NCBI RefSeq assembly: GCF_900100075.1
Contig: NZ_FNEG01000001.1
Coordinates: 248,001 to 312,000 of the forward strand
Length of the DNA stretch: 64,000 bases
Direction: 5' to 3'
From: Chryseobacterium jejuense
GTDB taxonomy: Bacteria > Bacteroidota > Bacteroidia > Flavobacteriales > Weeksellaceae
Each line of letters starts with the position of its first letter. Positions within the stretch are counted from its first letter, which is position 1. The notes beneath the pieces were generated by a model that ran no database searches, had not been told where the DNA came from, and worked only from the letters and a program-made list of their open reading frames with translations. Both the position numbers and the translations under genes were made by a program. This document shows positions 42,027 through 50,990 of the stretch, in pieces.

Positions 42027-42374
42027 TTATAATCCCCATAAGTTTTTCAGTAGCACATAGAAGGTATGCTCTTCTTCAGTTACCTTATTGTCTGCTTTAA
42101 TCAGAGACTTGGCAAACTGAGCAAACTTTACACGTTCATCTTCTGTAGAATCATCAAGGAAACATCTACCATGAAATTCAAAGTGATCTTTCCATTCTTC
42201 GGGCTGTAAAAGAGCTAATGTATCAAGTTCATTATCAAGGTTCATTCTGAAGGGAAACTCATCTGCCAGATATTGCTGTACCAGCATTCCTTCCTCAGGA
42301 GCAAATTCTCCGTCTACAGAAGAAAGGATCATTAATAAGTGGTAACCGGCGATAGATTTATTTGATTTTTGCAT
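42027..42374 (-). CDS. TerB-like protein
   Basis: A 115-residue all-helical protein of the TerB / DjlA-N type: 'HLLMILSSVDGEFAPEEGML' has the Asp/Glu-bearing first motif and 'SLIKADNKVTEEEHTFYVLL' the second. TerB domains bind metal ions and occur in tellurite resistance and phage-defence clusters, but single copies such as this are common housekeeping genes in Bacteroidota. It is directly next to an unknown gene (2-base gap) and follows DoxX-like and DUF1599 genes. Confidence 0.8.
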   Translation of the reverse strand: MQKSNKSIAGYHLLMILSSVDGEFAPEEGMLVQQYLADEFPFRMNLDNELDTLALLQPEEWKDHFEFHGRCFLDDSTEDERVKFAQFAKSLIKADNKVTEEEHTFYVLLKNLWGL

Positions 42375-42376
42375 AG

Positions 42377-43057
42377 TTAATATTTCTTTACTAAATGTTC
42401 TAAATTGTTTTTTTCTAAAATGCAGTCGAGGTATTTCCCTCTGCTGCTTGCTTTTCTTTGATAAGGAGCAAATCTCTCTGCTACTTCATTGAATTCTTCA
42501 TTCAATTTCGTAAGTTCTTTTATTTCACTTGCAGCAAGTGTTTTTTGAGAAAATATTTCATTGAATTGTATTAATTTTTTTACAGCAATTTCTTTTTTTA
42601 TAATGTCTTCTTCGGTAGAATGGAGTGTACAGATTCCATAAATTCCGTTACAATAAGCAGTCCACTCACTTTCAAAGATTTCATTAAGCTTTTCCTGATT
42701 AGAAAAATCATTTTTGAAAATATCATTATAAGCAAAGCTTTTATCAGAATGAGCCATTAAGTTTTGAAGAAATTTTTCTTTAAATTCAGCTTTATACTTT
42801 TGAGGATCATTCAGATTTTTATTTTTTTGAATCAGTGAAATACAGCTTTTGCTGAAATATTTTTCAGTGATTTCACTTTGAAACTCATCGTTAAGAGGTG
42901 ATGTAATTTTTATATTTCGGGAAATAATATAAGAAGCTTCCGGAACTAAATGATTTTGGATAAGTACAACCAATTCATCTTTAGTGATCCCTGTTATATT
43001 ACATAAATGATCTTCTGTAATATAATTTTCATTAATGTAATTGAAATTATCTTCCAT
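42377..43057 (-). CDS. hypothetical helical protein
   Basis: A 226-residue cytosolic protein, almost all helix by composition, with many Lys, Glu, Asn and Phe. Near the start it has 'EDHLCNITGITKDELVVLIQ', which could be a helix-turn-helix. DUF6058-type proteins have this opening, but I cannot confirm the match. It lies between the DoxX-like and TerB-like genes in the folP-divergent cluster and overlaps none. Confidence 0.68.
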   Translation of the reverse strand: MEDNFNYINENYITEDHLCNITGITKDELVVLIQNHLVPEASYIISRNIKITSPLNDEFQSEITEKYFSKSCISLIQKNKNLNDPQKYKAEFKEKFLQNLMAHSDKSFAYNDIFKNDFSNQEKLNEIFESEWTAYCNGIYGICTLHSTEEDIIKKEIAVKKLIQFNEIFSQKTLAASEIKELTKLNEEFNEVAERFAPYQRKASSRGKYLDCILEKNNLEHLVKKY

Positions 43058-43062
43058 ACTCT

Positions 43063-44172
43063 TTATTTAATATAGTCTTTTGCGGGTTGTTTATCTACAA
43101 TTTTCCCGTTTTGAAGGATCAGTACAAAAGGATTACTTCTTGCAATGGTTTTAATGGCAGTACCGTCCATCATTGCATTTTTAATGGTTTTAAAAGTGTT
43201 CTGATCTGTTGAAACCCCATAGATAAGCGCTCCTTTCTGAGCATTTACTTTAGCTTCCACCTTTTGAAGAAGATCAGCAGAAACTTCTTTTGGATGATAA
43301 GAAAATACTAAAATAGCTTTTGGAGCTTTGATGATTTCATCCGTAAGTTCCATTCCTGTAGGATCTTCAATCTTGAATTTTACGATTTCAGATTTATATC
43401 CTTCTTTCACAAGTACAGATTCATTTTTTCCTTCTTCAATTTTCCAAGGAGAACCTTCTGCCCAGTATTTTGTTTCCTTGATGTAATCGTCCTGATTTAC
43501 CTTTAGAACCTCATTGGTTTTTTGATTTTTCAAGGAATAAAAAGTCTTGTATTCAGATGGGTTTTTATTGATTTTTTCTTTTTCTCCTTTAATGTCTGTT
43601 CCGATTTTATAATCACGGAAATCTATGATGGGTTCATGCATAATTCCCTGAGCCATAATATAGATCATTACTAAAGAAAATGCCGCGAAAATATAATATT
43701 TGAACTTACCTGTTGGTTGTTTTCTAGTGTCACCGTACTCATCCGTTTTACGGAAGTCTTTTTTGTATAGTACAAACAGAATGATAAGGCCTACAAGAAG
43801 AGCCACATCTTTAAAGAAACTCTGCCAAGGCGTAAATTTAATAGCATCTCCGAAGCATCCACAATCCGTTACCACATTGAAATAGGCAGAATAGAAGGTA
43901 AGGAAGCCAAAGAACACACAAAGTGCAATTAAAGCTGATAAGGTAAATTTAAGCTTCATTTTCAGCAGCAGCATAAATCCTAAGAAAAGCTCCAGTACAA
44001 CAACAATAATTGAAAACAGCAGGGCAAATTTTTCAAAAAACGGTATATTGAAGACTGCAGGTGAAAAATATTCCTCCATTTTAAAGGAGAATCCTACTAA
44101 ATCCACAGCTTTTACAAAGCCTGAAAGGATAAAAATGACAGCAATAATAAAGCGTAATAAACCTTTGATCAT
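43063..44172 (-). CDS. DoxX-like membrane protein with thioredoxin-like tail (BT_3928 type)
   Basis: A 369-residue protein. The N-terminal half has about five helices (~5-170) of the DoxX/MauE type, with a 'VTDCGCFGDAIK' stretch (C-x-C) that is typical of MauE-like electron-transfer partners. After a short loop comes a mixed domain (~190-369) that resembles a thioredoxin-like fold lacking the C-x-x-C pair. Known in Bacteroides as BT_3928 family. It starts 1 base after the DUF1599 gene. Likely role in envelope redox chemistry, inferred from the DoxX part. Confidence 0.82.
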   Translation of the reverse strand: MIKGLLRFIIAVIFILSGFVKAVDLVGFSFKMEEYFSPAVFNIPFFEKFALLFSIIVVVLELFLGFMLLLKMKLKFTLSALIALCVFFGFLTFYSAYFNVVTDCGCFGDAIKFTPWQSFFKDVALLVGLIILFVLYKKDFRKTDEYGDTRKQPTGKFKYYIFAAFSLVMIYIMAQGIMHEPIIDFRDYKIGTDIKGEKEKINKNPSEYKTFYSLKNQKTNEVLKVNQDDYIKETKYWAEGSPWKIEEGKNESVLVKEGYKSEIVKFKIEDPTGMELTDEIIKAPKAILVFSYHPKEVSADLLQKVEAKVNAQKGALIYGVSTDQNTFKTIKNAMMDGTAIKTIARSNPFVLILQNGKIVDKQPAKDYIK

Positions 44173-44173
44173 G

Positions 44174-44740
44174 TTAAATAGTTTTGGGTTCGAATTGGTT
44201 TTTTTGTTCTGAGAATTTAATCAGGCAGAAAACAGCATAATTCAGCATATCGAAATAATTGGCGTCAAGGCCTTCAGATACGATGGTTTTTCCTTGGTTG
44301 TCTTCAATCTGCTTGGTTCTTAATACTTTCTGATAAATCAAATCTGTAATAGAAGAGATTCTCATATCTCTCCATGCTTCCCCATAATCATGGTTTTTTC
44401 TTTCCATTAAAGCCTGAGCTTCGTGGGAATATTTGTCATACAGACTTAAAATTTCTTCCTTATTTTCATTAAAGTCATTGGAAAGTCCTTTTTCAAGCTG
44501 AATAAGGCCAATGATAGAGTAGTTGACAATTGCGATAAATTCATCCTCCTCACTTTCATCCACCATTTTTACATCAGTCATTTGCAGCGTACGGATTCTA
44601 TTAACTTTAATATAAATCTGATCCGTGATGGAACTTGGTCTTAAAACCCTCCACGCAGGTCCGTAATCCTGTAACTTTTTACTGAAAAGATCACGACACT
44701 GACTGATAATTTTCTCGAACTGTACTGATGTTTTTGACAT
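44174..44740 (-). CDS. DUF1599 family protein
   Basis: A 188-residue protein made of two related ~85-residue halves: 'KLQDYGPAWRVLRPSSITD' near residue 18 and 'KNHDYGEAWRDMRISSITD' near residue 115. Each half has the D-Y-G-x-A-W-R plus I-T-D motif. The family is linked to nucleotide-modification-type folds, but its role is unknown. It is divergent from folP with a ~260-base gap, and starts the run of DoxX-like, unknown, TerB-like, ptrB and tpiA genes. Confidence 0.88.
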   Translation of the reverse strand: MSKTSVQFEKIISQCRDLFSKKLQDYGPAWRVLRPSSITDQIYIKVNRIRTLQMTDVKMVDESEEDEFIAIVNYSIIGLIQLEKGLSNDFNENKEEILSLYDKYSHEAQALMERKNHDYGEAWRDMRISSITDLIYQKVLRTKQIEDNQGKTIVSEGLDANYFDMLNYAVFCLIKFSEQKNQFEPKTI

Positions 44741-45001
44741 ATAATTTCTTAATCTTCCAAATATACGAATTCGGTTTTGTTTATGAAATGAGTTTGATTT
44801 GAATCATGTTTGTATGTTGTTGTACAGTGGAGGAGTATTAGGGGTGGAGAGTTTTAGAGTTCTAGTGTACTTGAGAATATAATACCTTGTAGAAACCATC
44901 TATTATTTTTCTTGTTTTCTTACTTTTATTCCCTTTACAAATTGCTAATTTTGCAGGATATAAAATCATTCATCACTTATCATTCATCATTTATAAATCT
45001 T

Positions 45002-45868
45002 ATGCTCTCAAACCCTCAAACTCTCAAGCCATCAAACTATCAAACGTACTCCATCAATTGCAATGGCAGACTGGTACAGCTGGATACTCCAAAGATCATG
45101 GGAATCCTCAATCTTACCCCGGATTCTTTTTCAGATGGCGGAAAATTTAATGATGAGAAACCGGCATTGGAGCATGCTGAAAAACTACTGAAAGAAGGTG
45201 CCGGAATTCTTGATATCGGCCCACAATCTACCCGTCCAAATGCTGAATTTTTGACCAGTGAAGAGGAGATCAAAAGAATTGGAAATGTGATTTCTAAAAT
45301 CAAAAAAGAATTTCCGGAAGCATTGATTTCTTTGGATACTTTTTATGCTGAAACCGTAAGATTTGGATTCAATGAAGGAATAGACATGATTAATGATATT
45401 TCCGGAGGACAATATGATGAAAAAATGTTTGATACAGCAGCAGAAACTCAACTTCCTTATATTTTGATGCACGTCAATTCATCCTATGAAACCATGCATG
45501 ATAAAATTAAGTTTGAAGATATAACATTAGAGGTCAACAGATACTTTTCTGAAAAGACTAATGAGTTACTGCAAAAAGGAGTAAAAGATATCATTTTAGA
45601 CCCCGGTTTTGGCTTTGGAAAAACGGTAGAAGATCAGATGAAAATGATTAATGAGGTTGAATATCTAGGATTTGAAAAATTTCCTTTGCTGATTGGTATT
45701 TCAAGAAAATCATTTATCTATAAACCCCTTGGAAAATCTCCGCTTGATATCAATGAGGAAACACAGAAATTACACATGAAAGTGCTGGAGCAAGGAGCGA
45801 AAATTTTAAGAGTTCACGATGTGGCGGAAGCCCAAGAAACTGTTCATCAATTTTTACGAAAAAAATAA
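45002..45868 (+). CDS. folP: dihydropteroate synthase
   Basis: A 288-residue folate enzyme from the ATG at 45002; the frame is open 30 codons further but that stretch is low-complexity and unlike the family. It joins 6-hydroxymethyl-dihydropterin diphosphate to p-aminobenzoate. Motifs: 'GILNLTPDSFSDGGKF' near residue 28, 'GAGILDIGPQSTRPNAEF', 'INDISGGQYDE', 'ILDPGFGFGKTVEDQM' and 'LIGISRKSFIYKPLG'. The last ('SRKSF') is the pABA/sulfonamide site. Directly after it comes the ilv leader region. Confidence 0.95.
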   Translation: MLSNPQTLKPSNYQTYSINCNGRLVQLDTPKIMGILNLTPDSFSDGGKFNDEKPALEHAEKLLKEGAGILDIGPQSTRPNAEFLTSEEEIKRIGNVISKIKKEFPEALISLDTFYAETVRFGFNEGIDMINDISGGQYDEKMFDTAAETQLPYILMHVNSSYETMHDKIKFEDITLEVNRYFSEKTNELLQKGVKDIILDPGFGFGKTVEDQMKMINEVEYLGFEKFPLLIGISRKSFIYKPLGKSPLDINEETQKLHMKVLEQGAKILRVHDVAEAQETVHQFLRKK

Positions 45869-45884
45869 AAAGTTTTAAAAAAGC

Positions 45885-45914
45885 TTGTGAGTTTTTAAAA
45901 AGTTTATACATTTG
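45885..45914 (+). promoter_or_regulatory. promoter of the ilv operon leader
   Basis: TTG at 45885-45887 and TACATTTG at 45907-45914 match the Bacteroidota -33 (TTTG-type) and -7 (TAnnTTTG) elements with a 19-base spacer. The likely transcription start is just after 45917, at or next to the first leader ATG, so the downstream ATG at 45928 may be the working start of leader 1. Confidence 0.7.
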
Positions 45915-45918
45915 CAAT

Positions 45919-46002
45919 ATGAATTTTATGAATCAGAAAAATATTATTGTCATTTCTATTGCAGCTGTTGTCATTTACAACAGTCAGGAAACGGCATTTT
46001 AA
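45919..46002 (+). CDS. Ile/Val-rich leader peptide 1 of ilv operon
   Basis: A 27-codon frame (or 24 from the second ATG at 45928) with the core I-I-V-I-S-I-A-A-V-V-I: five Ile and three Val in eleven codons. It ends at a TAA 28 bases before a terminator. Bases 45988-45995 (GAAACGGC), in the last codons of the leader, are the exact complement of GCCGTTTC at 46030-46037, the 5' arm of that terminator. A CTGTTGT / ACAACAG hairpin (45965-45983) could act as the pause structure. All parts of a classical attenuator are present. Confidence 0.85.
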   Translation: MNFMNQKNIIVISIAAVVIYNSQETAF

Positions 46003-46029
46003 AATAGATTTTTATTTAAATTATATATA

Positions 46030-46057
46030 GCCGTTTCATTTTGAAGCGGCTTTTTTT
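46030..46057 (+). terminator. attenuator terminator 1
   Basis: GCCGTTTCA-TTT-TGAAGCGGC, a 9-bp stem with one G-U pair, followed by seven T. Mutually exclusive with the antiterminator pairing of 45988-45995 with 46030-46037. Confidence 0.88.
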
Positions 46058-46081
46058 ATTTTAATTTTTTAGAGTACAATT

Positions 46082-46138
46082 ATGTATCAGTTATTCGCAG
46101 TAATTATTATCGTCATTATTATTCCCTTACGCTTGTGA
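46082..46138 (+). CDS. Ile/Val-rich leader peptide 2 of ilv operon
   Basis: An 18-codon frame: M-Y-Q-L-F-A-V-I-I-I-V-I-I-I-P-L-R-L, with six Ile and two Val in a run of eight, plus three Leu. Its stop codon (46136-46138) sits inside CGCTTGTGAGA (46130-46140), which can pair with TCTCACAGCG (46174-46183), the 5' arm and loop of the second terminator, with one bulged T. So this second leader also has its own antiterminator. ATGTA / TACAT just after may form a pause hairpin. Confidence 0.85.
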   Translation: MYQLFAVIIIVIIIPLRL

Positions 46139-46167
46139 GACGGAACATGTATGACTGTACATATATT

Positions 46168-46199
46168 GAGCCCTCTCACAGCGTGAGAGGGCTTTTTTT
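46168..46199 (+). terminator. attenuator terminator 2
   Basis: AGCCCTCTCAC-AGC-GTGAGAGGGCT, an 11-bp perfect stem with seven T after it, 34 bases before the ilvE start. Confidence 0.92.
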
Positions 46200-46232
46200 A
46201 TTCCCATTTCTTAAATTTTAACCCATTATAAC

Positions 46233-47105
46233 ATGTATTACAACGACGACACGGTCATCTATTTTGATGGAAATTTCATGAAAGCCAAAGACACAGGAAC
46301 CAATCTTTATGGGCAATCCCTTCATTACGGATATTCGGTTTTTGAAGGAATCAAATCTTACAGCACGGCCCATGGAACAAGGATTTTTAAAGCAAAAGAA
46401 CACTATGAAAGGCTGAAGAGATCCGCAGAACTTATGCACATTCCTTTCGATTATTCAGCAGATCAGCTTACAGAACTTACTTATGAACTATTGGAACTGA
46501 ACGGCTTTACAGATGCTTATATCCGTCCTCTGGTAACCTGTTCTCCCAATATGTCCCTTTCAAAAGGCAAAGAATCTTACCTGTCCCTTTTGGCTTGGGA
46601 GTGGAGCAACGGTTATCTCGCAGATAAAATGAAGATTATGACCTCTGGTTTTCAGCGTCCTAATCCGAAAGCCTTCAAAGTAGAAGCCAAAGTAGGCGGA
46701 CATTACGTGAACTCTATTCTGGCTTGTCAGGATGCAAAAGATAAAGGATATGATGAAGCTTTGGTTCTGGATGAAAATGGAAATGTTGCAGAAAGCTCAG
46801 GAGCCAATGTTTTTTATGAAAAAGACGGAACATTATTTACTCCAGCAAAAGGAAGCATCCTTCCCGGTATCACAAGGCAGACTGTTTTTGAAATATGTGA
46901 CGAGCTGAATATTCCCGTTAAAGAAACCTTCTTTAAACCTGAAGAAATGAGAGGTGCCGATGCCGCTTTTTTCTGTGGTACAGCTGCTGAAATCGTTGCT
47001 TTGGATTCTTTGGATGATGTTCCTTTCACCAAACAATGGAAAGACACCGCAAGTGAAAAGGTACAGCAGGCGTATTCAAAATTAGTGAGAGTTCTGTCAT
47101 TGTAA
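46233..47105 (+). CDS. ilvE: branched-chain amino acid aminotransferase
   Basis: A 290-residue fold-type IV PLP enzyme for the last step of Ile, Val and Leu synthesis. Motifs: 'GQSLHYGYSVFEGIKSY' near residue 30, 'YIRPLVTC' near 95, PLP-binding Lys in 'KVGGHYVNSILACQDAK' near 155, and 'NVAESSGANVFYEKDG' near 190, with 'PGITRQTVFEIC' near 215. Length fits the short bacterial IlvE class. It is the first structural gene of the ilv operon, right after the tandem attenuator. Confidence 0.96.
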   Translation: MYYNDDTVIYFDGNFMKAKDTGTNLYGQSLHYGYSVFEGIKSYSTAHGTRIFKAKEHYERLKRSAELMHIPFDYSADQLTELTYELLELNGFTDAYIRPLVTCSPNMSLSKGKESYLSLLAWEWSNGYLADKMKIMTSGFQRPNPKAFKVEAKVGGHYVNSILACQDAKDKGYDEALVLDENGNVAESSGANVFYEKDGTLFTPAKGSILPGITRQTVFEICDELNIPVKETFFKPEEMRGADAAFFCGTAAEIVALDSLDDVPFTKQWKDTASEKVQQAYSKLVRVLSL

Positions 47106-47271
47106 ATTTTTAAAATATAAATCATTGATTATTAAGTAGTTGAAATTAATTCTTGAACGATTGGATATTGTAATTTCAGAAAAACTGAGCATTGGAAAAA
47201 TATTACAAGCTGTAGTTTTAACCCGAAATTAAATAAAAGAAAATCATCTAAAGAGACTGGAAGAACAGCAA

Positions 47272-48960
47272 ATGCAGGAAAATATGTTAAATAAATATTC
47301 AAAAACATTCACACAAAACAGTGAACAGCCGGCCGCAAAAGCAATGTTATACGGGATTGGCTTTACAGAAGAAGATATGCATAAAGCGCAGATCGGGATT
47401 GCAAGCATGGGGTACGATGGAAATACCTGTAACATGCACCTTAACGATCTGGCCAAAGTGGTCAAAAAAGGAACATGGGATCACGGACTGGCAGGGTTGA
47501 TCTTTAATACCATTGGGGTAAGTGATGGTATGAGCAACGGAACTGATGGGATGCGTTATTCACTGGTAAGCCGGGATGTAATTGCAGACAGTATTGAAGC
47601 CATTTGTGGAGCTCAGTACTATGACGGACTCATTGCTTTACCCGGATGTGACAAAAATATGCCAGGAACAATCATCGCGATGGGAAGACTAAACAGACCT
47701 TCACTCATGGTATACGGTGGAACCATTGCTCCCGGATGTTACAAAGGAGAAACTTTGAATATTGTCTCTGCATTTGAGGCTTTGGGTAAGAAGATCGCTG
47801 GTGAAATCTCAGAAGAGGATTTTGATGGAGTAGTCAAGAATTCCTGTCCCGGAGCAGGTGCTTGTGGCGGAATGTATACTGCGAATACGATGGCTTCTGC
47901 AATAGAAGCATTAGGAATGAGTCTTCCCTATTCATCTTCCAATCCTGCATTAAGTCAAGAAAAACAAAACGAATGTCTGGAAGCAGGAAAATACCTGAAG
48001 ATTCTTCTTGAAAAAGATATCAAACCTTCAGATATCATGACACGAAAGGCTTTTGAAAATGCACTTCGCCTGATCGTTGTGTTAGGTGGAAGTACCAATG
48101 CAGTTCTTCATTTCATAGCAATGGCCAAAAGCATTGGAGTATCTGTTACACAGGATGATTTTCAAAAAATGAGTGATTGTACCCCTGTATTAGCAGACCT
48201 TAAACCAAGCGGAAAATACCTGATGCAGGATTTACATGAACACGGTGGAACACCTGCAGTGATGAAGTATCTGATGGAAGAAGGGTTGTTACACGGAGAT
48301 TGTTTAACCGTTACGGGAAAAACATTAGCCGAAAATTTAGAAGATGTTCCAACGCTGGATTTTAATACCCAGAAGATTATAAAGCCATTGTCGAATCCGG
48401 TAAAACCTACAGGACATTTGAGAATTCTGTACGGAAATCTTGCTGAAAAAGGAAGTGTCGCCAAAATTACCGGTAAAGAAGGAGAGCGGTTTGTAGGGAA
48501 AGCCCGTGTATTTGATGGTGAGAAGAACCTCATTAAAGGGATTGAAGACGGAACAGTACAACATGGAGATGTAATTGTAATCCGTAATGAAGGACCAAAA
48601 GGAGCTCCCGGAATGCCGGAAATGCTAAAACCTACAAGTGCTTTGATTGGTGTTGGGCTAGGAAGTAGCGTGGCTTTGATTACAGATGGAAGATTCAGTG
48701 GGGGAACTCATGGTTTTGTAGTAGGGCACATCACTCCTGAAGCTCATGAAGGCGGACTGATCGCTTTTGTGGAAGATAATGACCTTATAGAAATTGATGC
48801 TGTAAACAATACCATACAGCTAAAAGTTTCAGAAGAAGAGATTGAAAAAAGAAAGCGAGGCTGGCAAAAACCTGCTCTAAAAGTGAAAAAAGGATTGCTT
48901 TATAAATATGCATTAACCGTATCATCTGCCGCTGAAGGCTGTGTAACGGATGAAATTTAA
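47272..48960 (+). CDS. ilvD: dihydroxy-acid dehydratase
   Basis: A 562-residue iron-sulfur enzyme that dehydrates the 2,3-dihydroxy acids to 2-keto acids. Cluster-ligand motifs are '[12 protein letters not shown]' near 45, '[10 protein letters not shown]' near 125 and '[18 protein letters not shown]' near 195; '[18 protein letters not shown]' near 470 is the family C-terminal signature. The start is uncertain by four codons (a second ATG follows). A 166-base gap separates it from ilvE, longer than the other gaps in the operon. Confidence 0.96.
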   Translation: MQENMLNKYSKTFTQNSEQPAAKAMLYGIGFTEEDMHKAQIGIASMGYDGNTCNMHLNDLAKVVKKGTWDHGLAGLIFNTIGVSDGMSNGTDGMRYSLVSRDVIADSIEAICGAQYYDGLIALPGCDKNMPGTIIAMGRLNRPSLMVYGGTIAPGCYKGETLNIVSAFEALGKKIAGEISEEDFDGVVKNSCPGAGACGGMYTANTMASAIEALGMSLPYSSSNPALSQEKQNECLEAGKYLKILLEKDIKPSDIMTRKAFENALRLIVVLGGSTNAVLHFIAMAKSIGVSVTQDDFQKMSDCTPVLADLKPSGKYLMQDLHEHGGTPAVMKYLMEEGLLHGDCLTVTGKTLAENLEDVPTLDFNTQKIIKPLSNPVKPTGHLRILYGNLAEKGSVAKITGKEGERFVGKARVFDGEKNLIKGIEDGTVQHGDVIVIRNEGPKGAPGMPEMLKPTSALIGVGLGSSVALITDGRFSGGTHGFVVGHITPEAHEGGLIAFVEDNDLIEIDAVNNTIQLKVSEEEIEKRKRGWQKPALKVKKGLLYKYALTVSSAAEGCVTDEI

Positions 48961-48971
48961 AATCAGAGAGT

Positions 48972-50696
48972 ATGAAGAATTTAAATCAATCAACAGCTAC
49001 AGAACTGAGTGGAAGCCGGATTATTCTTGAAGCATTTCTTCATGAGGGCGTGAAAACAGTTTTCGGCTATCCTGGGGGTGCTATCATTCCCATTTATGAT
49101 GCCCTTTATGATTACAAAGATCAACTGGAGCATATTCTTGTGCGCCATGAGCAGGCGGCTGTACATGCTGCACAGGGATTGGCAAGAGTTTCGGGAAAAG
49201 TAGGAGTGGTTATGGCTACCAGTGGTCCCGGAGCAACCAATCTGGTAACAGGATTAGCAGATGCTTTATTGGATAATACACCATTGGTATGCATTACAGG
49301 ACAGGTATTTGATCATCTTTTAGGAACAGATGCCTTTCAGGAAATTGATGTTATGAATATCACCAGCCCTGTTACCAAATGGAATTATCAGGTAACCGAT
49401 GCCAATGAACTTCCTGAAGTATTAGCTAAAGCATTTTATATCGCAAAATCTGGACGTCCGGGGCCAGTACTTATTGATGTTACTAAAAATGCCCAGTTGC
49501 AGAAAGTTGCATACAAAGAGTATTCCCCTTGCCATTCTTTGAGAAGCTATAAACCGGATTCTGCACCGTCGCTGGAGCACATTGAACAGGCAGCGGAACT
49601 GATTAATCAGGCTGAACGTCCATTTATTATTGCCGGGCAGGGAATTATGCTTGGAAAAGCAGAAAGAGAATTTCTTGAGTTTGCAGAAAAATCAGGAATT
49701 CCGGTAGCATGGACGGTTTTAGGAATGGGCGTTCTTCCTACAGATCATCCACAGGCAGTAGGAATGGTAGGAATGCATGGAAATTACGGACCTAATATTC
49801 TCACCAATCAATGTGATGTGCTGATTGCCGTAGGAATGCGTTTTGATGATCGCGTAACCGGAAGACTGGATCAATATGCGAAACAGGCAAAGATTATTCA
49901 TTTTGACATTGATTCCTCAGAAATTAATAAAAATGTAAAAGTGAATGTTCCGGTTCTTGGAAACTGTAAAGAAACCTTACCAATTCTTACTGCATTGATT
50001 CAGAAAAGAGAACATCCGGAATGGCATCAAAGGTTTAAAGACTGTATGGAAGTGGAATGCATTAATCTCATCAATGAAGAATTATATCCTAATGAAGAAG
50101 AGATCACTATGGGAGAGGTTATCCGATGTCTTAATGAAATGACGAAAGGAAAAGCTGTGATTGTAACGGATGTAGGGCAGCATCAGATGGTAACCTGCAG
50201 GTATTCCAACTTTCAGTATTCACGAACTAATGTTACAAGTGGAGGATTGGGAACAATGGGTTTCTGTCTTCCCGCAGCAATAGGCGCAGCTTATGGAGAA
50301 CGAAATCTTCCTGTTATTGCAGTAATGGGAGATGGAGGTGCTCAGATGAATATTCAGGAGCTGGGAACAGTGATGCAATATCATCCGGAGGTTAAAATTT
50401 TAATACTGAACAACAGCTATCTGGGAATGGTAAGACAATGGCAGGAGCTTTTTCATGAAGAACGATATTCTTCCGTGGACATCCAGAGTCCGGAGTTTGT
50501 ACAGGTGGCGAGCGGATACCATATTCCTGGAAGAAAGGTTAGTCAGAGAGAAGATTTGAAAGAAGCTCTTGAGGAAATGCTTACTCGTAAAGGAGCTTTT
50601 CTGTTAGAGGTGATGACAGGAAAAAAACACAACGTATTTCCAATGATTCCCCAGGGAAAAAGTGTTTCAGAAATTGTATTGAATCATAAATCATAA
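48972..50696 (+). CDS. ilvB: acetolactate synthase large subunit
   Basis: A 574-residue thiamine-diphosphate enzyme that condenses pyruvate to acetolactate, or pyruvate with 2-ketobutyrate. The N-terminal catalytic part has 'VFGYPGGAIIPIYDAL' near 32, 'LVRHEQAAVHAAQGLAR' with the catalytic Glu, and the FAD/central domain. The C-terminal TPP motif is 'VMGDGGAQMNIQELGT' to 'LILNNSYLGMVRQWQ'. It lies 11 bases after ilvD and 12 before ilvN, in the same operon. Confidence 0.97.
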   Translation: MKNLNQSTATELSGSRIILEAFLHEGVKTVFGYPGGAIIPIYDALYDYKDQLEHILVRHEQAAVHAAQGLARVSGKVGVVMATSGPGATNLVTGLADALLDNTPLVCITGQVFDHLLGTDAFQEIDVMNITSPVTKWNYQVTDANELPEVLAKAFYIAKSGRPGPVLIDVTKNAQLQKVAYKEYSPCHSLRSYKPDSAPSLEHIEQAAELINQAERPFIIAGQGIMLGKAEREFLEFAEKSGIPVAWTVLGMGVLPTDHPQAVGMVGMHGNYGPNILTNQCDVLIAVGMRFDDRVTGRLDQYAKQAKIIHFDIDSSEINKNVKVNVPVLGNCKETLPILTALIQKREHPEWHQRFKDCMEVECINLINEELYPNEEEITMGEVIRCLNEMTKGKAVIVTDVGQHQMVTCRYSNFQYSRTNVTSGGLGTMGFCLPAAIGAAYGERNLPVIAVMGDGGAQMNIQELGTVMQYHPEVKILILNNSYLGMVRQWQELFHEERYSSVDIQSPEFVQVASGYHIPGRKVSQREDLKEALEEMLTRKGAFLLEVMTGKKHNVFPMIPQGKSVSEIVLNHKS

Positions 50697-50708
50697 AATC
50701 AACAAAAA

Positions 50709-50990
50709 ATGAGAACAGAAAATAAAGAATATACTATAACAGCTTACACAGAGGATTGTTTGGGATTGATGAGCAGAATTAATGCTATTTTTTCAAGACG
50801 GAGGATTTCCATAACCCATTTCAATATGGGACCTTCTGAAACAGAGCATATAAAAAAGTTTGTCATTACCATCAGAGAAACAGAAGAATCTGTTCAGAAG
50901 ATTACCAGACAAATGGAAAAACAGGTAGATGTGTTGGAGGTTCATTATCATAAAAATCCATATTTCACGGCTATAGAATATGCTAGTTAA
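50709..50990 (+). CDS. ilvN: acetolactate synthase small (regulatory) subunit, short form
   Basis: A 93-residue protein made of a single ACT domain ('ITAYTEDCLGLMSRINAIFS', 'ITHFNMGPSETEHIKKF', 'KQVDVLEVHYH'). It should bind valine or another branched amino acid and control IlvB. It is as short as E. coli IlvN/IlvM and lacks the second C-terminal domain of the ~160-residue IlvH class. It directly follows ilvB and is followed by an unusually long 253-base gap before ilvC. Confidence 0.9.
   Translation: MRTENKEYTITAYTEDCLGLMSRINAIFSRRRISITHFNMGPSETEHIKKFVITIRETEESVQKITRQMEKQVDVLEVHYHKNPYFTAIEYAS

Noticed and set aside
44912..45001. 30-codon N-terminal extension of folP
   Set aside because: Low-complexity translation unlike any folP; conserved sequence starts after 45002.
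47140..47232. TTG-started 30-codon Ile/Leu/Val-rich frame in the ilvE-ilvD gap
   Set aside because: Considered as a third leader peptide, but no terminator or antiterminator follows it and the start is weak, so attenuation is not supported.
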